A DNA stretch of 18,542 nt from an uncultured Collinsella sp. (GCA_902464645.1 CABQKL010000031.1:1-18542), one strand, 5' to 3'. Positions 1 through 7,567 are shown, counted from the stretch's first letter. Numbers and translations are program-made. The notes: generated from the letters alone by a model not told the origin.

Positions 1-97
1 AGGCACGGTCCAAATCCCGAATAATCTGTTGTCTGCCAGCGAGATGGGCAGGAACCTCACCAAAACTGGGGGTAAACGGGTTCTCGAGATATTCCAC
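1..97 (-). CDS. N-terminal fragment of a probable AAA-type ATP-binding protein
   Basis: The first 32 codons of a minus-strand gene run off the left edge. The frame opens with GTG at 97-95, preceded by a good AAGGAG ribosome site at about 103-110. The peptide starts MEYLENPFTPSFGEVP and continues with an AGR motif at about residues 20-22. An N-terminus of the form NPF.P.FG..P...AGR is typical of a family of actinobacterial and clostridial P-loop ATPases, in which the Walker A motif follows some 25 residues later; here that part lies outside the window. The reading frame is supported by the ribosome site and by this resemblance only. The function (ATPase, role unknown) is inferred. Confidence 0.6.
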   Translation of the reverse strand, partial: MEYLENPFTPSFGEVPAHLAGRQQIIRDLDRA

Positions 98-101
98 AAG
101 G

Positions 102-155
102 CTCTCCTTTCACACCGCCGTTTAACTTCATTTTACTTTAGTTAATTCTGATTAA
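102..155 (-). promoter_or_regulatory. AT-rich promoter region and ribosome site of the left-edge gene
   Basis: This AT-rich island sits in GC-rich surroundings directly upstream of the GTG at 97. On the minus strand it holds a -10-like TAAAAT (135-130), and AAAGGAG near 110-104 is the ribosome site. A short inverted repeat, TTAAT-TCTG-ATTAA (142-155), lies where a -35 or an operator would be. I see no good -35 hexamer, so the promoter call is tentative. Confidence 0.35.
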
Positions 156-214
156 AAGTGAGGGCTCTTTATCTAGAGCATCAATTAGGCGTGTGCGCCA
201 TCGGCGCGGCGCTT

Positions 215-249
215 GAATGTGACAAAGGGACAGTTCCTTTGTCACATTC
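215..249. repeat. Hairpin repeat with GGGACAG core (REP-like)
   Basis: A perfect 14-bp inverted repeat: GAATGTGACAAAGG at 215-228 and its complement at 236-249, with a 7-nt loop GACAGTT. Neither strand has a U-tract after the stem, so it is a poor intrinsic terminator. A second hairpin at 10921-10955 has different arms but the same AAAGGGACAG core at the loop. That suggests dispersed REP-like elements rather than a gene-specific site. The trmL stop codon lies inside the right arm. Confidence 0.6.
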
Positions 250-841
250 CCGGAAAGCCTGTTTGGCGCAGGGCTTCGTAGAGGACGATGGCGGCGCTGT
301 TGGAGAGGTTGAGGGCGCTGATGCGGTAGTCGTCCGGGTTGACGAAGTTGCCGCAGATGTCCTGTTGAAGGATGGCCTCGTGGCTGTCCTCGGTATGTCC
401 GAGCGATTCCTCGTGGGCTTCCCAAGCCTCGGCGTTATCGAGCGAGTCGCAATCGCGCAGCATAGGGATGCGCTCGCAGCGCTCGGGCGCCGCGGCGAGC
501 AGTGGCTCGGGAATGCCCGAGCTCTCGCTGCCAAAGACCAAGTAGTCGCCGTCGTGGTAGGTACTCTGCGCATAGGTGCGGCGTGCCTTTTTGGTCAGCA
601 GATGTAGGCGCTCGTCGGCAGGGGAGAGACCGTTGCGTGCAAGGAAATCCTCCCAGCCGGCATAGGTCGTCACGTCCAAGTTTTGCCAGTAGCCCAGGCC
701 GGCGCGACGTACCGTTTTGTCGTCGAGCGAGAAGCCCAGCGGCTCCACCAGATGCAGGCGGGCGCCGGTGACCACGCAGGTACGGCCGATATTGCCCGTA
801 TTGGCCGGAATCTCGGGCGCATACAGCACAATGTTGAACAT
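242..841 (-). CDS. trmL: tRNA (cytidine/uridine-2'-O-)-methyltransferase TrmL
   Basis: A 199-residue SpoU-family (SPOUT, trefoil-knot) methyltransferase. By homology it uses S-adenosylmethionine to 2'-O-methylate the wobble nucleotide 34 of certain leucine tRNAs. The N-terminus MFNIVLYAPEIPANTGNIGR carries motif 1 (NTGNIGR, 14-20). Motif 2 is FGSESSGIP (103-111) and motif 3 is LNLSNSAAIVLYEA (178-190). The E. coli protein has about 157 residues. The excess is an acidic stretch of about 43 residues (131-173) inserted just before motif 3. I chose the ATG at 841 because CAAGGAG sits just upstream and the sequence from there matches the family from residue 1; an upstream extension would run through the terminator at 863-897. 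The last two codons and the TGA stop are made from the hairpin repeat at 215-249. Confidence 0.9.
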   Translation of the reverse strand: MFNIVLYAPEIPANTGNIGRTCVVTGARLHLVEPLGFSLDDKTVRRAGLGYWQNLDVTTYAGWEDFLARNGLSPADERLHLLTKKARRTYAQSTYHDGDYLVFGSESSGIPEPLLAAAPERCERIPMLRDCDSLDNAEAWEAHEESLGHTEDSHEAILQQDICGNFVNPDDYRISALNLSNSAAIVLYEALRQTGFPGM

Positions 842-862
842 GAATCTCCTTGGCTCAGAACG

Positions 863-897
863 AAAAACCACCACGAAGAGCACCTTCGTGGTGGTTT
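863..897 (-). terminator. Intrinsic terminator of the CobW-like gene
   Basis: A perfect 14-bp stem (865-878 with 884-897; arms AAACCACCACGAAG and its complement) and a 5-nt loop. On the minus strand it is followed by TTTTT. It lies 40 bp past the stop of the CobW-like gene and separates it from trmL, whose ribosome site begins just downstream. Confidence 0.85.
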
Positions 898-936
898 GGC
901 GGTTACATAGGCGGAAAAATGCCCGCTTGGATAAAC

Positions 937-2067
937 CTAGGCGCGGTGCCAGTCGGTCAGGCAGGCATCGAGGGAGGCGATGAGCGCATCCTTGTCCATG
1001 TGACGGCCGATGATGCACAGACTCGTCATGCGGTCGCCCGTCTCGTCGTCCCAAATCTGCATGATCTCGGGGTTCTCGTCGATGATCTTCTGCTTCTCGC
1101 CCTCGGGCGCCGAATCGACAAACAGGCCGTTCTCCATCAGGCGCATCTGGTGGCCGGCCTGCTCAAACATGTAGCACATGTCCGGATCGCCGGTCTGCCA
1201 CAGCGGACCCTTGACGCGGATGACCTCGTCGGGCCACTCCTGCTCAACAAAATTGGTGAACTTCTGCAGGTCAAACGGCTTGCGGCGCGAGTACACAAAG
1301 GTCTCGATGTCGTACTCGAGCACCTCGGGGTCGTCGTGCTCCTCGGGATGCTCCATGGCCTCGATCCAGGCGGCGGAGTTGTAGGCGCGCATAAAGTCGA
1401 AGCGGTCGGTGTCGAGCAGCTCCTCCATGGGGACCTCGCCGTTTTGGGCCTCGACGATCACGGCGTCCTTCTGCAGGCTGCGCACGATGGCCTTGAGCTC
1501 GGCGATCTGCTCAGGGCTCACGGTATCGGTCTTGTTGAGGATCAGCGTGGAGCAAAACTCAATCTGCTGGATGAGCAGGCTTTCGATGTCGTCCTCGTCG
1601 ATATCCTCGGCCAGCAGGTCGCGACCGCCGTTGAACTCGTCGTACATGCGGGCGCAGTCGACCACGGCCACGATGTTGTCGAGCGCGAGCTTGGGCTCGC
1701 CGCCCACCTTGGCCTCGTCGCAGAAGCTCGAGATGGTGTAGGCGATGGGGATAGGCTCGCAAATGCCCGATGCCTCGATGATGATGTAGTCGAAGTTGCC
1801 CGAATCGGCGATGCCCTGCAGCTGGTTGGCCAGGTCATCCGAAAGCGTGCAGCAGATGCAGCCGTTGGTGAGCGGGATGAGGTCGTCGGTCTCGGAAAGG
1901 CCGCCGTCGGCGATGAGGCTGGCGTCGACATTGATCTCGCCGATATCGTTGACGATCACGGCGGCGCGGATGCCGCCGTCGTTAGCGAGGATGTGGTTGA
2001 GCAGCGTGGTCTTGCCGGCACCGAGGTATCCGGTAAGCATGATGATCTTCACGGGTTTGTTGGGCAT
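937..2067 (-). CDS. CobW/COG0523-family GTP-binding metallochaperone
   Basis: A 376-residue G3E-class P-loop GTPase. Walker A is GYLGAGKTT (13-21). The family CxCC metal-binding motif is NGCICC (68-73). EASGICEP lies at 99-105, and the guanine-specificity motif NKTD at 178-181. A CobW C-terminal domain starts near residue 250 (RRKPFDLQKF at 261-270). Proteins of this group insert or deliver Zn, Co, Ni or Fe to client enzymes; the metal cannot be told from sequence. No His-rich metal-storage loop is evident, though acidic and HPEEHDD segments occur at 240-246. I chose the ATG at 2067 because CAAAGGAGGGCAC precedes it. An ATG at 2088 would place the ribosome site inside the gene. A strong terminator follows. 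No zinc-uptake neighbour is visible to define the client. Confidence 0.88.
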   Translation of the reverse strand: MPNKPVKIIMLTGYLGAGKTTLLNHILANDGGIRAAVIVNDIGEINVDASLIADGGLSETDDLIPLTNGCICCTLSDDLANQLQGIADSGNFDYIIIEASGICEPIPIAYTISSFCDEAKVGGEPKLALDNIVAVVDCARMYDEFNGGRDLLAEDIDEDDIESLLIQQIEFCSTLILNKTDTVSPEQIAELKAIVRSLQKDAVIVEAQNGEVPMEELLDTDRFDFMRAYNSAAWIEAMEHPEEHDDPEVLEYDIETFVYSRRKPFDLQKFTNFVEQEWPDEVIRVKGPLWQTGDPDMCYMFEQAGHQMRLMENGLFVDSAPEGEKQKIIDENPEIMQIWDDETGDRMTSLCIIGRHMDKDALIASLDACLTDWHRA

Positions 2068-2122
2068 GTGCCCTCCTTTGTTAGACATGGCTTACAGTTG
2101 AATCTTATGCCAAACGCCTGCT

Positions 2123-2152
2123 CTTATACCCACGCGCCGGCAAATAACACAA
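2123..2152 (-). promoter_or_regulatory. Possible promoter of the CobW-like gene
   Basis: On the minus strand, TTGTGT (2152-2147) is separated by 18 bp from TATAAG (2128-2123), about 55 bp ahead of the CobW start. The -35 is weak. I found no Zur-like palindrome here. Read-through from the ArsC-like gene is also possible, because no terminator is visible between them. Confidence 0.25.
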
Positions 2153-2153
2153 G

Positions 2154-2495
2154 CTACTCCCAGGCTCCCCATACATCGGGGCAATAACCGACGGTGGCCT
2201 TTTTGCCGTTGCGCACGATGGGCTCAGCTAGAACCTGCTGGTTCTCGAGCAGCTTGTCGAAGCGCTGACTAGGGGTGAGGTGCTGGATGAGCGCGAGCGT
2301 CTCCTCGTCCTTGGCTTTGGGGTTAAGCAGCTTGTCGATGCCGCCGACCGCCTGCATCACGCTCGTGAGCTCGCCCTTGCTCATCTCCTTTTCCTTAAGG
2401 TCAATAAACTGCACCTTAATGCGGCGCTCCTTAAAATAGCGCTGGGCCTTCTTGGTATCGAAGGACTTTTTGGTGCCAAAAATCTGGATATTCAT
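2154..2495 (-). CDS. ArsC/Spx-family thioredoxin-fold protein lacking the catalytic cysteine
   Basis: 113 residues, the usual length for the ArsC/YffB/Spx family. It opens MNIQIFGTKKSFDTKKAQR, the beta1-alpha1 segment of the fold. The position usually held by the reactive cysteine (C..C or CDT.KKA contexts) is Ser11. Other family features remain: DLKEKEMSKGEL (about 33-44), LLNPKAKD (56-63) and the cis-Pro segment EPIVRNGKKATVGY (91-104). Arsenate reductase activity by the normal thiol route is therefore unlikely; a redox-inert or adaptor role (compare Spx) is possible but unproven. Only 11 nt separate its ATG from the stop of the flavoprotein gene upstream, with GGAG lying very close to the start, so the pair is probably translated from one message. 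Confidence 0.75.
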   Translation of the reverse strand: MNIQIFGTKKSFDTKKAQRYFKERRIKVQFIDLKEKEMSKGELTSVMQAVGGIDKLLNPKAKDEETLALIQHLTPSQRFDKLLENQQVLAEPIVRNGKKATVGYCPDVWGAWE

Positions 2496-2506
2496 GCTCC
2501 GCCGTT

Positions 2507-3118
2507 CTACCTGATGAAGTTGGTCGTTGCACGATCTGCCTCGGGTGCGTTGATGCCGGCAGCCTGTCCTGCCTCGATGCAGTGCAGGAGCCAGGCCATG
2601 TTTTTGCCGATGTTTCGCATGGTGGCAAGGCCCTCGGCGTCCCCGGGCACGCGGCCAAACACGTTGTTCCAGTAGGTGGAAGCAACTACGGGCATTTGCT
2701 TAATGGTGAAGTACTTGTTGAGCACATCGAAGGTGGTCGACGTGCCGCCGCGACGGGCGACGGCGACTGCGGCGCCAAGTTTGTGCTCAAAGGCATGCCC
2801 GCCTGCGTAGAAGGCGCGATCGAGGGCCGAAAGGATGCGTCCGCTGGGGTGCGCGTAGTAGACGGGCGAGCCAAAGACAAAACCGTCTGCCTGCTCGGCG
2901 GCAGCGATCAGCTCGTTGACCACGTCGTCGTCAAAGGTGCAGCGTCCGCCGAGCTTGCCGCACTGACCGCAGCCGATGCAGTCGCGAATGGGCTTGGCGC
3001 CCAGCTGAAACACCTCGGTATCAATGCCTTCGGCGTTGAGCTGCTCGGCGACCTCGGCGAGTGCGCGGGCGGTGTTGCCGTTTGCCTTGGGACTGCCATT
3101 GACCAAAAGAACCTTCAT
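2507..3118 (-). CDS. Iron-sulfur flavoprotein / NADPH-dependent FMN reductase family
   Basis: A 203-residue flavodoxin-fold protein. The FMN phosphate loop is GSPKANGNT (8-16) and the second flavin-contact segment is GSPVYY (83-88). Cysteines C47-x2-C50-x2-C53-x6-C60 match the compact cluster motif of iron-sulfur flavoproteins (Isf) and of many anaerobe flavodoxin-family NAD(P)H oxidoreductases. A 4Fe-4S cluster plus FMN is therefore likely, with a role in electron transfer or in reduction of oxidants or quinones. Donor and acceptor cannot be inferred. The ATG at 3118 is preferred: AGGGAG stands 6 nt upstream, and the adjoining GTG at 3121 would be closer than usual. A GATAAT (3161-3156) may be the -10 of the two-gene operon with the ArsC-like gene. 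The protein is probably cytosolic. Confidence 0.82.
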   Translation of the reverse strand: MKVLLVNGSPKANGNTARALAEVAEQLNAEGIDTEVFQLGAKPIRDCIGCGQCGKLGGRCTFDDDVVNELIAAAEQADGFVFGSPVYYAHPSGRILSALDRAFYAGGHAFEHKLGAAVAVARRGGTSTTFDVLNKYFTIKQMPVVASTYWNNVFGRVPGDAEGLATMRNIGKNMAWLLHCIEAGQAAGINAPEADRATTNFIR

Positions 3119-3192
3119 CACAAACTCCCTCTGCTTTTGGTGACTTCTGCAGAGGATTATCGCACGATGGGGGAGGCGATGCGGGCGCGGTG

Positions 3193-4722
3193 CTAATCCA
3201 GTTTGGTACCTGGTACCTGCACGGCTTTACCGAGCAACGCTTTGAGCTCGTTCAAAATGGAAACAGGTTGACGGTCGACGCCGTCCAGATGGAGCGTGGC
3301 CACGCGAATGGGCGGCTGATATTCAAGCGAGCCGATGAGCACGGGAGAACCCAAGAACCGTTCGATGTCGCTTGCGATCTCATCGATTGCCTCGGGGCCG
3401 AGCTCATCGAAGAGTGCCACGAATGTCGGCCCCGTCGAGCGGAACAGGCGGCCCTTGCCGCGCGAACAATCCATGAGGCAGGCGGCGCTTTCGGCGAGCA
3501 CGCGGTCGCCTGCATCGAATCCAAAGCGGGCATTGACCTCGGCGATATCGTCGACCTTAATGGCAATAAAGCCTGCCTCGTGTGGCACGCGGCGCATCTC
3601 TCCAATAGCGTTGACCAGCGCGTGGACATCGCCCAGGCCCGTTACCGAGTCGGTCGTATCCGCTAGGCTTCGGTTGATGATAATGCCCACATACATGCTG
3701 GGCTCGGTATCGGTGCCGTCCAAGCGGTAGCCCGTGCAGTCGCAAAGCGCATATTTTCCGGTGGCATCCATTACGCGATACTGCATGTAGTGGAAATGCC
3801 ACGTGCCGTTTATCACCATGTCGAGCTCGGCGCGTACGTTGTCGCGGTCCTCGGGATGAACGCGGGCGAGCCACATGTCGAGTGAGTTAAAAGGGTGCTG
3901 GGAGGGCAGGTCAAAATCGCGCACGGCGTTAACCGACCATTGCGATTCTCCAGTATCGAGGTTAAGGATGAACGGATAGCGCGTCTCGGAGCTCATGGAG
4001 ATCGCCTGGAACACCCGGTCGTTGCACGGAAGTTGATCAACGATTGGGCGTTGCGGCGCGTCATTGTTTTCCGGTTGCTGTACACGATGCATAAGCTTAT
4101 AGCGATACATCTTGCGATCGGCATCCATCGTCATCTGGCGACGCGTGTCGCCGGCAAGTGGATCGACGCGCGAGCAGCCAAAGCTAAAGCTGGCGATCAT
4201 GGGCGCCTTGCCATCTGAGCTCGCCTCGATCAGCCCGGCACGTACCTGCTCCAAGCGCTGCTCGAGTTCGGTCTCGTTTGCAGAGAGCGAGATAAGTACA
4301 AACTCGTCTCCACCGATACGGAACAGCATCTCATCGTGCTCCATGGTTTCGGAGAGCGTGCGGCAGATGCTCAGAATATAGCGATTGCCTTCGGCATGGC
4401 CAAACCTATCATTGCAATGCTTGAGATGGTCGATGTCAATATAGGCGCAGGTGAAGGGGTCGCCTTTGCGCCAGAGTTGCTCGACGTGACGGTCGAGTCC
4501 GCTGCGGTTGCCCAAGTTGGTGAGCGGATCGATATAGGCGTTGCGCTCAAGCAGCTGGCGCTCTTGTTGCAGGATGGCATGCGTCTTTTGCAGTTGCTCA
4601 CCAACGGCGCGTAGCTCAGCAGGCAGCGCGGCAACATCGAGTTCGGCGGTCGAGATGCCATTCGCAAGTCGCTGAAGATAGGCAATAATCAATTGCTCAC
4701 CCAGGCGATATGACTCGTTCAT
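3193..4722 (-). CDS. Diguanylate cyclase: GGDEF - PAS-like - degenerate GGDEF
   Basis: 509 residues with no signal peptide or membrane segment, so a cytosolic sensor. Residues 1-60 are helical. The first GGDEF domain (about 62-215) contains DPLTNLGNR (65-73), YIDIDHLKHCND (94-105) and an intact RIGGDEF (135-141), so it should make c-di-GMP. No RxxD inhibitory site precedes it (M127 in the Arg region). A PAS-like domain follows (about 240-352; WLARVHPEDR, QYRVMDATGKY). The third part (about 356-500) starts like a GGDEF domain (SVTGLG) but its signature has become STGPTF (429-434), so it should be inactive and perhaps a dimerisation or GTP-sensing module. The start at 4722 is chosen for AGGAGG just upstream. 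It is closely similar in domain order and wording to the N-terminal half of the next gene, implying duplication. Confidence 0.88.
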   Translation of the reverse strand: MNESYRLGEQLIIAYLQRLANGISTAELDVAALPAELRAVGEQLQKTHAILQQERQLLERNAYIDPLTNLGNRSGLDRHVEQLWRKGDPFTCAYIDIDHLKHCNDRFGHAEGNRYILSICRTLSETMEHDEMLFRIGGDEFVLISLSANETELEQRLEQVRAGLIEASSDGKAPMIASFSFGCSRVDPLAGDTRRQMTMDADRKMYRYKLMHRVQQPENNDAPQRPIVDQLPCNDRVFQAISMSSETRYPFILNLDTGESQWSVNAVRDFDLPSQHPFNSLDMWLARVHPEDRDNVRAELDMVINGTWHFHYMQYRVMDATGKYALCDCTGYRLDGTDTEPSMYVGIIINRSLADTTDSVTGLGDVHALVNAIGEMRRVPHEAGFIAIKVDDIAEVNARFGFDAGDRVLAESAACLMDCSRGKGRLFRSTGPTFVALFDELGPEAIDEIASDIERFLGSPVLIGSLEYQPPIRVATLHLDGVDRQPVSILNELKALLGKAVQVPGTKLD

Positions 4723-4757
4723 GATGGATAACCTCCTTGGGCGGAACAATGGTTTGT

Positions 4758-4791
4758 ATCATATCCCCAATTCGGTTTGAATTGGGGATAT
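4758..4791 (-). promoter_or_regulatory. Promoter with 13-bp palindrome upstream of the cyclase gene
   Basis: A perfect inverted repeat, ATATCCCCAATTC (4761-4773) and its complement (4779-4791) with a 5-nt loop, lies in the gap between the two c-di-GMP genes. On the minus strand its left edge merges with a -10-like TATGAT (4763-4758), 36 nt ahead of the start at 4722. No U-tract follows on either strand, so an operator or a leader hairpin is likelier than a terminator. Confidence 0.45.
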
Positions 4792-4849
4792 AAGTTAGCT
4801 AATGGAGGCAAATTCCCCCTTCGGCGGTGGCGTTTTGCGCGCGAGCGTA

Positions 4850-7567
4850 TCAGTTGTTATTGCCGCCATCGAGCAATGCCTCAAAATCCTTCGCCGGCAT
4901 GGGGCGGTAGTAGAGGAAGCCCTGAGCGTAGCGGGCGCCCATTTGTCGTAGCATGTTCGCCTGCTCATTTGTCTCGACGCCTTCGACCTCGACGGGCAGA
5001 TGGAGCGACTGCGCCATTTCGAGCATCGATGAAATGATTTGCGTGCTGCGGCCTTGATCGCGGTCGGTGGGTACAAAGGCGCGGTCGAGCTTGATGACGT
5101 CGACGTTGACGTTCTTGAGCATCGCGAGCGTGGACTGACCGGTGCCAAAATCGTCCATATAGGTCGAGAAGCCGCGGGTGTGCAGGTCGGCCGTCAGTTT
5201 GTCCACGGCCTCGGACTCTCCCGTATAAGCCGTCTCGGTGATCTCGATACGCATGAGCTCGGGCGGTAGGTTGTATTGGGCGGCAAGCGCCCCCATATGT
5301 TCGGCAACGTCGCAGGCAAGGATATCCACGCGCGACACATTAAGCGAAACCGGAACCACACGAAGTCCTCGATCGATGCGCTCGCGCAGCCATGAGGCGA
5401 CACCCTGCCAAATGTACTTGTCGAGCGTCACCACAAAGCCGCTATCCTCGAGTGCGGGGATAAACGTTGCGGGCGAAATGAGAGAGCCGTCCTTGTCAAT
5501 CCAGCGGGTGAGTGCTTCGGCGCCAATAATCTCGCCGGTTTCCATATCGACCTGGGGCTGCAGGTAGTACGTGATACGGCCGTTTGAGAGCGCGTATTGG
5601 AACTCGGTCAGCGTGCGGTGGAACGCAATCTCGTGCCCATATTCCTCGGGGCGGAAAATAGCAATGCGCTCCTTGAAGTCGTTTTTGGCGCGTCGATTGG
5701 TAAACATGGCCTTGGCCTGGGCATCGATGGTGATTTCCTCGCTAGCGTCGATGGGGCATACGCCCATGGACGGCCAAAAGCCTACGCCGTCGTCGTGCTT
5801 GGCTACAGCCTCGCGCACGCGCGCATAGACTCGGTGAACGAAATCGTGCTCAAAGGGTATGAGCAGACAAAAGTCGTCTTGCCCCCAGTATCCCGCGACA
5901 CCCATGTCGGCGTTCTCGATATCCTTGAGCACCGTGCCCACATCGGCAAGCATACGGTCGCCTTCGGTCTGTCCATACCATTCGTTAAATAGGCGCATGT
6001 GGCCCATGTCGACGGTGGCGATACACCAAGCGCCGTCGCGCCTTGCCTTGATGAAGGCATTGGCACGGCGCATAAACTCGCTGGGGCGGTAGAGGCCTGT
6101 GAGCATATCGAGGTGCTCGGCGACGGCGCCTTTGCGTTCCATCTCGGGTATGGGCAGACTGTCGTTGGGAACAAGTCCGCCGGCCGTGCGAAGGCGACGA
6201 TCGAGTTCGCCCAAAACGGTCGATGCTTGGGAGTCCAGGCGTTCGTAAAAGGTCGGGACGACAAGACAGACGGGAGCAATGGTGTCGCCTGCGATTTGCA
6301 CAGGAGCGAAAACAGCCTCTTTAAGGTGGTGGGTTAGTTGCTCGAATGCCTCGTGGTCCAGGTCGTTGCTGAGCACGACGAACTGGACGCTACGTGAACG
6401 GTAGACCCTGCTCCTGCCGCGGGTGATCGACAGCATGCGGCCTGCGTATTCGGCGAGCATGTTGTCGACAGCCTCGGCTCCGTAGAGCTCGTTGAGCTTT
6501 GTCGTGCCACGAACGCGCACCGCTATAAGGCCCGTCTCGCAACGGTCGCAACGACAGGCGTCGATGGCATTGACCAACATGCGCTGGGTGCCGAGGCCTG
6601 TCGCGGCGTCGACGGTTTCGGCAAGTGAGTGGTTGACGAGCTCGCCGACATAGAGCGAGGGGACATTTTCGTCGCCGTCGATGCGAAACCCGCGAGCACG
6701 GCAGAGGACGTAGTCGCCGACGGCATTGCGCACACGATACTGCATGACGCGACGGTGCTTGGTGCCGTTATAGACCTGGTCGATGTCGTTGATGTAGGCC
6801 TCAAGGTCATCGGGATGCACGCGCGTTTTCCAGTAATCGCGACAGTTGTCTATGTGCTCCGAGGGAAGGCCAAGATCGCGCAAGGCGCCTTGCGACCAAA
6901 GGGTGCGATGTTTGTCCAAGTTCTCGATAAAGAAATAGCGGCCCTCGTTGAGCATCGAAAAGGCGTCGAAAATGCGATCGCTTATTTCGAAGTCGTCGGT
7001 GTGGACTTGCGAGATATTGCGCCGATCAAGGTGTACGGCATGACGTAGCTTGTAGTCGTACATGCGATGGTCGGCATCGAGTGTCATGCGATTGGGGGCC
7101 TCGCCCAAGGCGGGGTCGGCATGTGACACTCCGTAGCTAAACGAGTGAGGCATCTCGGAATCGTTGTTTTTGAGCAGGACCGTTCGGCAGTGTTCCAGAC
7201 GTTCGGCGAGGTCGTCCTCGGTCGCAACCGTAGACAGGATGGCAAACTCGTCGCCGCCTATGCGAAACGCCGCCTCGTCCACCTTCATATACAGCTTGAG
7301 ATAGAGGCTTACCTGCAAGATATAGCGGTTGCCCTCGTCATGCCCAAAGATGTCGTTGCAGTGCTTAAGGTTATCGATGTCGATAAACGCCATGGTCACG
7401 GGCAGTTCCTGCTCCCAGATTTCCTCTAAGGAGCGAGCAAAGCCGCCGCGGTTGCCAAGTCCGGTAAGCTGGTCGGTAAAGGCGGTCCTAATCAGATCAT
7501 CCTGACGCTCGAGAAGGTCGCGAACGGTCTTTTCGAGCGTTTCGGTGTAATTGCTGACAGTATCCAT
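4850..7567 (-). CDS. Multi-domain c-di-GMP protein: GGDEF - PAS-like - GGDEF* - GGDEF* - EAL
   Basis: 905 residues, soluble. GGDEF-1 (about 28-178) has DQLTGLGNR (32-40) and intact FRIGGDEF (101-108). A PAS-like domain spans about 198-315. GGDEF-2 (about 318-465) is degenerate, with SRSVQF in place of the signature. GGDEF-3 (about 485-640) reads GQDDF (562-566) and is probably inactive. The EAL domain (about 650-900) keeps the catalytic set: E684 in EALTRW, N743 in SLNVS, E775 in EITET, D805-D806 in DDFGTG, K826 in KLD, E862 in VEGVET and Q882 in QGF. It should hydrolyse c-di-GMP to pGpG. One polypeptide may thus make and degrade the messenger under PAS control. The ATG at 7567 has no strong ribosome site, and I see no in-frame start in the preceding 60 nt. 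Residues 1-470 parallel the neighbouring cyclase. Confidence 0.9.
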   Translation of the reverse strand: MDTVSNYTETLEKTVRDLLERQDDLIRTAFTDQLTGLGNRGGFARSLEEIWEQELPVTMAFIDIDNLKHCNDIFGHDEGNRYILQVSLYLKLYMKVDEAAFRIGGDEFAILSTVATEDDLAERLEHCRTVLLKNNDSEMPHSFSYGVSHADPALGEAPNRMTLDADHRMYDYKLRHAVHLDRRNISQVHTDDFEISDRIFDAFSMLNEGRYFFIENLDKHRTLWSQGALRDLGLPSEHIDNCRDYWKTRVHPDDLEAYINDIDQVYNGTKHRRVMQYRVRNAVGDYVLCRARGFRIDGDENVPSLYVGELVNHSLAETVDAATGLGTQRMLVNAIDACRCDRCETGLIAVRVRGTTKLNELYGAEAVDNMLAEYAGRMLSITRGRSRVYRSRSVQFVVLSNDLDHEAFEQLTHHLKEAVFAPVQIAGDTIAPVCLVVPTFYERLDSQASTVLGELDRRLRTAGGLVPNDSLPIPEMERKGAVAEHLDMLTGLYRPSEFMRRANAFIKARRDGAWCIATVDMGHMRLFNEWYGQTEGDRMLADVGTVLKDIENADMGVAGYWGQDDFCLLIPFEHDFVHRVYARVREAVAKHDDGVGFWPSMGVCPIDASEEITIDAQAKAMFTNRRAKNDFKERIAIFRPEEYGHEIAFHRTLTEFQYALSNGRITYYLQPQVDMETGEIIGAEALTRWIDKDGSLISPATFIPALEDSGFVVTLDKYIWQGVASWLRERIDRGLRVVPVSLNVSRVDILACDVAEHMGALAAQYNLPPELMRIEITETAYTGESEAVDKLTADLHTRGFSTYMDDFGTGQSTLAMLKNVNVDVIKLDRAFVPTDRDQGRSTQIISSMLEMAQSLHLPVEVEGVETNEQANMLRQMGARYAQGFLYYRPMPAKDFEALLDGGNNN

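Noticed and set aside
850..2187. Plus-strand open frame of 445 codons
   Set aside because: It is antisense to the CobW-like gene, which has Walker A, CxCC and NKxD motifs. Long antisense frames are expected in GC-rich coding DNA, and this one shows no recognisable domain.
4761..4791. Palindrome as a Rho-independent terminator of the EAL gene
   Set aside because: There is no U-tract on either strand and it overlaps a -10-like hexamer; recorded as a regulatory palindrome instead.
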